A stretch of 29,535 nucleotides of DNA from an uncultured Blautia sp. (GTDB lineage Bacteria > Bacillota > Clostridia > Lachnospirales > Lachnospiraceae), in the NCBI GenBank assembly GCA_900549015.1, contig URMH01000031.1:1-29535 (forward strand), given 5' to 3'. The translations under genes were made by a program, and so were the position numbers. Shown in pieces: positions 25,001-29,535 of this stretch; positions within the stretch are counted from its first letter, which is position 1; every line of letters begins with the position of its first letter. The notes under the pieces are model-generated. The model was not told the origin of the DNA. It made no database searches and saw only the letters and a program-made list of their open reading frames with translations.

Positions 25001-25026
25001 ACATTTAAGGCGGAAAAGGTTATAAT
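24998..25026 (+). promoter_or_regulatory. Promoter of the yitT leader RNA
   Basis: TTTACA (24998-25003) and a perfect TATAAT (25021-25026) are 17 bp apart. Transcription would begin near 25033, just before a terminator-like hairpin. Confidence 0.8.
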
Positions 25027-25032
25027 ACAAAA

Positions 25033-25090
25033 CAGAACAAGAGCAGCAGCGAATTATATCTGAAAAGATGATTCGCCGCTGCTTTTTGGA
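25033..25090 (+). ncRNA. Short leader transcript ending in a terminator, candidate sRNA or attenuator
   Basis: From the promoter, RNA would run ~50 bases into a hairpin: AGCAGCAGCGAAT (25042-25054) pairs with ATTCGCCGCTGCT (25071-25083) with one mismatch, followed by TTTTT (25083-25087). This is a good intrinsic terminator 40 bases upstream of the yitT start. Either a ~55-nt RNA is made and yitT is expressed by readthrough (attenuation), or the hairpin simply ends upstream queA-operon transcription. No known riboswitch family is recognised. Confidence 0.55.
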
Positions 25091-25126
25091 TTTTATAAAA
25101 CATTTTACTTCAAGGGAGGGTCTTAC

Positions 25127-26014
25127 ATGAAAAACGAAAAAATAAGAGAGGTTGCCACAGATATTTTTGTGGAGATTCTGGGAAGTCTTCTGATTGCCCT
25201 GGCTCTTTATAACTTTGCGCTGGAAGCAAAATTTCCTATGACCGGTTTTTCCGGAATTTCCATGATACTTTACCGGCTTTTCGGGCTGCCCATCGGTCTT
25301 ACTACCATTTTCCTGAATATTCCGGTGGCGCTTCTCTGTTATAAGCTTCTTGGAAAAGGTTTCTTTTTCCGTTCCATCAGATGTATGATCATTTCATCTG
25401 TATTTATCGATTATATTGCTCCTCTTTTTCCGGTGTATCAGGGAGAAAGGCTTCTTGCTACCATTTGTACCGGCGTGTTGGGCGGACTTGGATATGCCAT
25501 GATTTATATGCGCAATTCCTCTACTGGAGGTTCTGATTTTATTATCATGGCGGCAAAAGCCCTGCGTCCGCATCTTTCTCTGGGGAAAATTGCCTTTCTT
25601 TCCGATGTGGGAATCATTCTTGCGGGCGGAATTATTTTTAAGGACGTAGACGGTATTATTTACGGTATGATTATCAACTATATTTTTGCCATTGCCGTAG
25701 ATAAGGTAATGTACGGAATCAACGCAGGAAAGCTCACTCTGATCGTGACAGACAAGGGGCCGGAGATTGCAAAGAAAATCGACGATACCTGCGGAAGAGG
25801 AACGACTATTATCAAAGCAAAAGGCGGATACCAGCAGGATCACAGAGACGTGGTGATGTGCGCCTGCAGTACAAAGGAAATGTACATGGTAGAAAAGGCC
25901 GTAAAAAAGGTAGATCCAGTGGCATTTACGATTATTATGGAATCCAATGAGGTGCTCGGAGAGGGCTTTAAAAATACAAGGGTGGCGGAGATTCCTCAAA
26001 AAAATAAAGCTTAG
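25127..26014 (+). CDS. YitT family membrane protein (DUF161 plus DUF2179)
   Basis: A 295-residue protein. About six hydrophobic segments in the N-terminal two thirds form the YitT_membrane (DUF161) part, including TGFSGISMILYRLFGLPIG, the glycine-rich GVLGGLGYAMIYMRNSSTGGSDFI, and INYIFAIAVDKVMYG. The last ~80 residues are the soluble DUF2179 domain (GRGTTIIKAKGGYQQ, VVMCACSTKEM, SNEVLGEGF). Members are widespread in Firmicutes and their transported substrate is unknown. AGGGAGGG precedes the ATG. Expression may depend on the terminator-bearing leader upstream. Confidence 0.92.
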   Translation: MKNEKIREVATDIFVEILGSLLIALALYNFALEAKFPMTGFSGISMILYRLFGLPIGLTTIFLNIPVALLCYKLLGKGFFFRSIRCMIISSVFIDYIAPLFPVYQGERLLATICTGVLGGLGYAMIYMRNSSTGGSDFIIMAAKALRPHLSLGKIAFLSDVGIILAGGIIFKDVDGIIYGMIINYIFAIAVDKVMYGINAGKLTLIVTDKGPEIAKKIDDTCGRGTTIIKAKGGYQQDHRDVVMCACSTKEMYMVEKAVKKVDPVAFTIIMESNEVLGEGFKNTRVAEIPQKNKA

Positions 26015-26046
26015 TTAAAATTAGAAATATATTGAGGGAAAGATAC

Positions 26047-26955
26047 ATGAGAGAAGAAAAAACAGTAGGAAATTTGATTAAGGATATAAGGGAAAATAGA
26101 GGAATTTCTAGAAAAGAATTATGCAGAGGGCTTTGTTCTGAGACTGCTCTTATGCGGTATGAATGTGGTGAAAGAATTCCCGATAAATTTATGGCAGATG
26201 CGTTATTAGAACGTATGGGAGAAATGCCGTATCAATATGAGTTTATAGATTCTGAACAAGAATTTCAATATAGTGTGTTGAGAAATAAAATAGATAAAAT
26301 ACAAAATAAAGATATAGAAAAAACGCAGGCTTATGTGAGGGAATATGAAAAGAAGATTACCAAAAAAGATACTTTGCATATTCAATATCTTTTTATGAAA
26401 AAGGCAGAGATTTCTATGCTAAAAGAAGAGTATCTAGAAGCTGAAAATTTCTTTAAGAAGTCTCTTGCTTTAACTACTATATATGATATAAATATCGAAG
26501 ATTTTGAGAAAAAACTTTTTACAATGTGTGAAATGAATAGTTTGTATGGTTTGGCAGAGAGTTATTACCTGCAAAAAAAAGAACGACAGGCTTTTTCTTT
26601 ATTTAGAGAATTAAAGCAATATATGGAAAAGTCACGTTGGGATTACAAAAAAAGGAAAAGATATTATCCGCAAGTTTTATATCGACTAGCGCAACAGGAT
26701 ATGAAAGAGTATAATATGGGAAGTGCCTACAAATCACTTATAGAAGCAAAAAAACTTTTGATGGAAAGTTATCAAAAAACTCATCTCAGAGAAATTTGTG
26801 AATTATTAGAAAGATTAGAACAAATTATTCCGCAAAAAATATCGAAAATAAATGGATTTACAACGGCATTAAAGATTTTGGAATTGGGAAATAATGGAAT
26901 GATTACAGAAGAGGGGATACAGTTATGGGAGAATACAGTAAAGCATCAATTATAA
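26047..26955 (+). CDS. XRE-family regulator with TPR-like C-terminus (RRNPP-like), copy 1
   Basis: A 302-residue protein. I start it at ATG 26047, with GAGGG (26034-26038) 8 bases upstream; a TTG at 26032 would overlap that site. Residues ~5-55 are an XRE HTH (LIKDIRENRGISRKELCRGL, then CSETALMRYECGERIPDKF), followed by a linker and then ~220 residues of paired amphipathic helices that look like TPR repeats (EEYLEAENFFKKSLALT, LAESYYLQKKERQAFSLFREL, AYKSLIEAKKLL). This is the layout of PlcR, PrgX and Rgg, which bind imported peptide pheromones in the TPR groove. Base and codon use is AT-rich, unlike the upstream genes, suggesting transfer. It overlaps the next gene by 31 bp. Confidence 0.85.
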   Translation: MREEKTVGNLIKDIRENRGISRKELCRGLCSETALMRYECGERIPDKFMADALLERMGEMPYQYEFIDSEQEFQYSVLRNKIDKIQNKDIEKTQAYVREYEKKITKKDTLHIQYLFMKKAEISMLKEEYLEAENFFKKSLALTTIYDINIEDFEKKLFTMCEMNSLYGLAESYYLQKKERQAFSLFRELKQYMEKSRWDYKKRKRYYPQVLYRLAQQDMKEYNMGSAYKSLIEAKKLLMESYQKTHLREICELLERLEQIIPQKISKINGFTTALKILELGNNGMITEEGIQLWENTVKHQL

Positions 26956-27854
26956 AATACACTCGTAAAGCTGTAGGAATGACACAAGAAGAATTGGCAG
27001 AGGGAATTTGTGAACCTGGAACGCTTTCAAGATATGAAAATGGGCAATTGGATCCGACGGATGATAAGTTTGAACGCTTAATGCAGAAAATGGGAGAAAG
27101 TGGGTGCAGGTGTTTATTTCCTGTACATTGCGATGTGGCTAATGTACAAATTGAAATGGAAAAATTATTATATGACATTGAAAAAGCGGATTGGGATGCA
27201 GTAAAAAAACAAAAAGAAAAGATTGAAACAAAATTCCGATTATGTTCGGATTATCCAGAAAACCGTCAGTATTTAAAGAGGATTGAGGTAATAACAGAAT
27301 ATAAAAAAAGAAACATTGATATACAAGAAGCTATTCAAAAGATGAGAGAAGTGCTGTATGAAACTTTTGGTACATGTGAGCCAGAAACAATACCCATAAA
27401 TAGAGTGCTTAGAGAGACAGAAATTTTAGTCGCATTTAATCTTGCTACATATTATGAAATAGCTAAAAACAGGAAAAAAGCATTAGCTATTTGTAAACGG
27501 TTAGATGAATATTTTAATAGAGCAGATATGGTGAATGATTATAAACCTAGATATGTAGTTTATGTAGGGTATTCAAATTTATTGGGGTTAAATGGTGATT
27601 ATGATGATAGTATAGCTATTTGTAAAAGAGAAATTGAATTATTGTGGAATAAAGGGGAGTTGAATTATTTATATAATTTCTATTACAACATGGGATGGAA
27701 TATAAGAAAGAAAATAGAAAATAAATTAGAAAAACAAATCCGGATAAAGGAAGCAAAGTGCTATGTGTGGATGGCATATCAACTTTGCAAAGTATATCCG
27801 GAAAATAAAGGTAATTTAAAAAAAATTGAAGAATTTTATAATACGTTTGATTAA
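26925..27854 (+). CDS. XRE-family regulator with TPR-like C-terminus (RRNPP-like), copy 2
   Basis: A 309-residue paralogue of the preceding regulator. ATG 26925 lies inside the end of copy 1, with GAGGGG (26911-26916) 8 bases upstream; a later in-frame ATG would remove part of the HTH. Its HTH is closer to consensus (YTRKAVGMTQEELAEGI, then EPGTLSRYENGQLDP, residues ~12-46), followed by ~240 residues of helix pairs (KAIAICKRLDEYF-like repeats; GYSNLLGLNGDYDDSIAICKREIELL near 200-250). The overlap suggests coupled translation and possibly a heteromeric pair. Its stop overlaps by 4 bp the stop of a convergent minus-strand peptide gene. AT-rich like copy 1. Confidence 0.87.
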   Translation: MGEYSKASIIKYTRKAVGMTQEELAEGICEPGTLSRYENGQLDPTDDKFERLMQKMGESGCRCLFPVHCDVANVQIEMEKLLYDIEKADWDAVKKQKEKIETKFRLCSDYPENRQYLKRIEVITEYKKRNIDIQEAIQKMREVLYETFGTCEPETIPINRVLRETEILVAFNLATYYEIAKNRKKALAICKRLDEYFNRADMVNDYKPRYVVYVGYSNLLGLNGDYDDSIAICKREIELLWNKGELNYLYNFYYNMGWNIRKKIENKLEKQIRIKEAKCYVWMAYQLCKVYPENKGNLKKIEEFYNTFD

Positions 27855-28009
27855 GATGGCCATTCTAAATCGCAATATGGCAATAATTCTTCTTGAGTAT
27901 TTTCAGCAAGAATATATTGGGGTGAAGTAATGTTGCTAATATTTTTTGAAATTATATAAGACGAGAAAAATGCTAGTAGTAATGAACACATGATTAATTT
28001 GATTTTCAT
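27851..28009 (-). CDS. Small secreted-peptide precursor, candidate pheromone of the adjacent regulators
   Basis: A 52-codon gene on the minus strand, convergent with the second regulator. The start (28009) is preceded by a clear AAAGGA, 9 bases upstream on the minus strand. The protein has a basic start (MKIKL), a hydrophobic stretch over residues ~5-20 (LIMCSLLLAFFSSYII), a polar linker, and an acidic C-terminal part ending LPYCDLEWPS. This is the shape of a Sec-exported pheromone precursor. PapR of Bacillus cereus is 48 residues and its active end is LPFEF/Y, which LPYCDLEW loosely recalls. A perfect TATAAT (minus strand, plus 28043-28048) with GTGTCA 16 bp upstream is a plausible promoter. 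I recognise no named family; alternatives are an unrelated small exported peptide or a RiPP precursor. Confidence 0.7.
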   Translation of the reverse strand: MKIKLIMCSLLLAFFSSYIISKNISNITSPQYILAENTQEELLPYCDLEWPS

Positions 28010-28064
28010 ATAGATATATCCTTTCTTTTAAAATATTAGAAGTATTATAAATCAATATATATGT

Positions 28065-28121
28065 ATGACACCATAACGTAACTGGTTAAAAAAATTTTTT
28101 CCAGATACGTTATGGTGTTAT
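28065..28121. repeat. Near-perfect palindrome, candidate operator
   Basis: ACACCATAACGTA (28068-28080) and TACGTTATGGTGT (28106-28118) are perfect 13-bp inverted arms. Inside them CTGG (28082-28085) pairs with CCAG (28101-28104) and the centre is a run of A then T. Only one A/A mismatch separates the blocks. The left arm overlaps the likely -35 (GTGTCA, minus strand) of the peptide gene. No U-tract follows either side, so it is a poor terminator. An operator is likeliest; a small mobile repeat is possible. Confidence 0.7.
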
Positions 28122-28136
28122 TGTGTAAAGGGTAAA

Positions 28137-28178
28137 ATGTACTCATACAAAACGTATCCGTGGTTAAAATACGAGTAG
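28137..28178 (+). CDS. 13-codon aromatic micro-ORF, speculative
   Basis: ATG 28137 is preceded by AAAGGG four bases away and the ORF encodes MYSYKTYPWLKYE: four Tyr, one Trp, three Lys in 13 residues. It lies between the palindrome and the truncated RiPP-type gene, where a short precursor peptide would be expected, and its Lys/Trp/Tyr content suits radical crosslinking. It has no leader of usual length, so it may be chance or an upstream ORF controlling the next gene. Confidence 0.25.
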   Translation: MYSYKTYPWLKYE

Positions 28179-28197
28179 GAAGGAATGGATAAACTTG

Positions 28198-28416
28198 ATG
28201 AAGAGTTTAAACGAGAAGTTAATCTTAGAGCCATATGAAATATTTTCTGTAAGAGGAAAAAATTATATTATTATTTTTCCAGAAATTCCTTTTTGGATTG
28301 CTGTTTCTCAACAAGGGTTTCTTGCATTAGAAGAGATGAAGTTAACAGGAAGTATTGAAAATGTTGCTAGGAAAGTTTTTGGAAGTGTTAAAGAAGATTC
28401 TGTGGCAGAAGTATGA
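28198..28416 (+). pseudogene. 5' fragment of a PqqD-like (RiPP recognition) protein, cut by IS21 insertion
   Basis: The frame from ATG 28198 gives 72 residues and stops at 28414-28416, at the point where insertion-sequence-like DNA begins. The visible part (LEPYEIFSVRGKNYIIIF, PEIPFWIAVSQQGFLALEEM, TGSIENVARKVFG) follows the PqqD/RRE pattern: two short strands, a P-x-x-P-W turn, then GS/GT-x-E-E-V-A helices. In many radical SAM peptide maturases such a domain is N-terminal, so the missing part may be a radical SAM/SPASM enzyme. This is inference from the pattern; the similarity is moderate. Translation likely uses GGAT/GGAAGGA sites upstream with loose spacing. Confidence 0.55.
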
Positions 28417-28453
28417 ATAATCCGGGGTGAAATCCATCACCTGTCCGGCGTAT

Positions 28454-28516
28454 GGAAATCAATGTTCCGCTTTTTAGGAAATCACGATTCCTGTAAAAAG
28501 GAAATCACATTTTTCC
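28454..28516 (+). repeat. Three IS21 left-end repeats with 23-bp period
   Basis: GGAAATCAATGTTCC (28454), GGAAATCACGATTCC (28477) and GGAAATCACATTTTTCC (28500) start exactly 23 bp apart. A weaker copy, GTGAAATCCATCACC, starts at 28427. Repeated internal transposase-binding sites are a known feature of IS21 ends. Each unit is itself palindromic (GGAA...TTCC). Confidence 0.75.
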
Positions 28517-28577
28517 TAAAACCTTATAATGATGTTATGCACTTTTAGTGTAAATTCATTATGAGGAGGTCACGATT

Positions 28578-29535
28578 ATGACCAAATATCGAGAAATCAT
28601 CCGGCTTACCGGATTAGGATTCTCACAACGTAACATCATGGCAAGTTGTGGTGTTTCACAAAAAACTGTCGTCAAAGTTCAAAAACGTGCCAGAGAACTA
28701 AATATCTCTTGGCCTCTTGATGAATCAATGACCGACACAGAGCTTCAAAAGCTCATGTTCTCGAAAGAGAGCAAGGTATCTGCCAACAAGCGGATACCGG
28801 ATTATGCTTACATCCGTAAGGAGTTGCTCCGCAATGGAGTCAGTAAAAAGCTCCTCTGGACGGAATACATGGAGGATTGCCGTGCCAATGGCGATGAACC
28901 ACACATGTATTCACAATTCTGCTATCACATCCAACAGGATGAGCAGAAGCATCGTGCTACCATGCATATCAACCGTAAACCCGGTGAACAGGTTGAAGTT
29001 GATTGGGCAGGTGATCCTGCAACAATCATTGATCCAGATACCGGCGAAATCATCAAAGGCTACATATTTGTTGGTGTAATGACTTACAGCCAGTATGCAT
29101 ATGTGGAAGCATTTCTGGACATGAAGCAGAAATCATGGATCAATGCGCATGTCCATATGTACGAGTACTTTGGCGGTGTTGCCAGAATCCTCGTACCTGA
29201 TAACTGCAAGACTGCAGTTGTTCACAATGGCGGTTGGAAAGACCAGCAGATCAATGAAACTTATCAGGAACTGGCTGAGCACTATGGCACTGCTATTATT
29301 CCGGCGCGTGTCAGGGCTCCCAAAGATAAGCCGAATGCTGAAGGAACGGTAGGAAATATCTCTACCTGGATTACAGCAGCGCTTCGGAATGAACAGTTCT
29401 TCTCTCTTGCCGAATTGAATCGTGCAATCAGAGATAAGCTTGAACTGTTCAACCAAAGGCTCTTTCAAAAGAAAGAGGGTAGTCGGCGAAGCTTATTTCT
29501 TGAGGAAGAAAAACCATTGCTGGCACCATTACCTG
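28578..29535 (+). CDS. istA: IS21-family transposase IstA, partial (3' end outside window)
   Basis: The frame is open from ATG 28578, preceded by AGGAGGT (28564-28570), to the window end: 319 codons without a stop. The N-terminal HTH is YREIIRLTGLGFSQRNIMASC and GVSQKTVVKVQKRA. The DDE catalytic residues of the IS21 transposase are D142 in VEVDWAGDP, D208 in LVPDNCKTAV, and E255 in KPNAEGTVG. The zinc-less HTH and spacing match IstA of about 400-500 residues, so roughly 100 or more residues are missing at the edge. It works with the ATPase IstB, expected next but outside the window. The reading frame appears intact, so the element may be active. Confidence 0.93.
   Translation, partial: MTKYREIIRLTGLGFSQRNIMASCGVSQKTVVKVQKRARELNISWPLDESMTDTELQKLMFSKESKVSANKRIPDYAYIRKELLRNGVSKKLLWTEYMEDCRANGDEPHMYSQFCYHIQQDEQKHRATMHINRKPGEQVEVDWAGDPATIIDPDTGEIIKGYIFVGVMTYSQYAYVEAFLDMKQKSWINAHVHMYEYFGGVARILVPDNCKTAVVHNGGWKDQQINETYQELAEHYGTAIIPARVRAPKDKPNAEGTVGNISTWITAALRNEQFFSLAELNRAIRDKLELFNQRLFQKKEGSRRSLFLEEEKPLLAPLP

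Larger units (their letters stand above)
28414..29535 (+). mobile_element. IS21-family insertion sequence, left part (runs off the window)
   Basis: The element begins about 28414, where the host reading frame is interrupted by TGAATAATCCGGGG; the 5' TG end fits the TG...CA termini of IS21 elements. It contains three 23-bp-spaced repeats, a TATAAT at 28525-28530, and istA from 28578. The right end and istB lie outside the window, so the exact ends and any target duplication cannot be checked. Confidence 0.8.

Noticed and set aside
28068..28118. The palindrome as an intrinsic terminator
   Set aside because: The A/T run is in the centre of the stem rather than after it, and no U-tract follows on either strand.
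28186..28239. A 17-codon ORF starting ATG 28186 out of frame with the RRE-like gene
   Set aside because: The GGAAGGA site ends one base before the ATG, too close for initiation, and the peptide has no recognisable features.
28804..29079. A 91-codon plus-strand frame inside the transposase
   Set aside because: It is an alternative frame of istA, Ser/Arg-rich and without homology features.
29133..29468. A 111-codon open frame on the minus strand
   Set aside because: It lies wholly opposite the DDE region of istA, which has clear catalytic motifs; the minus frame matches no family and has no ribosome site.
1..29535. CRISPR arrays, tRNA or rRNA genes
   Set aside because: No regularly spaced direct repeats of CRISPR type, no cloverleaf with GGTTCGA-type T-arm and CCA end, and no rRNA-like segment were seen.

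Overview
The window is a stretch of low-GC Clostridia chromosome, most likely Lachnospiraceae (Blautia/Mediterraneibacter-like). The evidence is strong AGGAGG-type ribosome sites, an anaerobic ribonucleotide reductase pair (nrdD end, nrdG), a Firmicutes-style SRP/ribosome-maturation operon (ylxM-ffh-rpsP-khpA-rimM-trmD), a LarE sulfur transferase, and DUF1292, DUF5662 and YitT proteins. The genus is inferred from gene content and protein style, not from a database match.

Layout. 1-1114: the nrdD tail, nrdG, and a dUTPase gene split by a frameshift, closed by a bidirectional terminator. 1147-2761 (minus): a DUF1292 protein and a CPA2 cation/proton antiporter. 2812-6125: an exonuclease III operon holding a GH13 debranching-enzyme homologue whose catalytic motifs are all altered, then DUF5662. 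6176-10879: UDP-galactopyranose mutase, a hypothetical protein and a large M16C zinc peptidase. 10922-14559: era-recO, glyQS from its own consensus promoter, and a small EamA protein. 14592-17151: an autoregulated TetR plus DrrAB-type ABC exporter with three copies of one 19-bp operator. 17206-20149: a TIM-barrel isomerase, a convergent DUF362/ferredoxin protein, and larE. 20188-24854: the SRP/16S-processing/tRNA-modification operon, in which queA follows trmD where rplS is usually expected. 24855-26014: a decayed LacI HTH remnant, a promoter-terminator leader that may be a small RNA or attenuator, and yitT.

From about 26.0 kb the sequence becomes visibly AT-rich and accessory. Two overlapping XRE-HTH regulators with long helical, TPR-like C-terminal regions (RRNPP-like layout) are followed by a convergent 52-codon gene on the minus strand. 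It encodes a secreted-type peptide precursor: a signal-like N-terminus, then a tail ending LPYCDLEWPS. Upstream of the peptide gene lies a near-perfect 51-bp palindrome overlapping its likely -35. On the other side of the palindrome are an aromatic 13-codon micro-ORF and the first ~70 residues of a protein resembling a PqqD-like RiPP recognition domain, cut off by an IS21-family element that runs off the end of the window. The best reading is a peptide-pheromone (PlcR/PapR- or Rgg/SHP-like) regulatory cassette next to a RiPP-maturase locus disrupted by IS21. The parts are visible in the sequence; the way they work together is inference.
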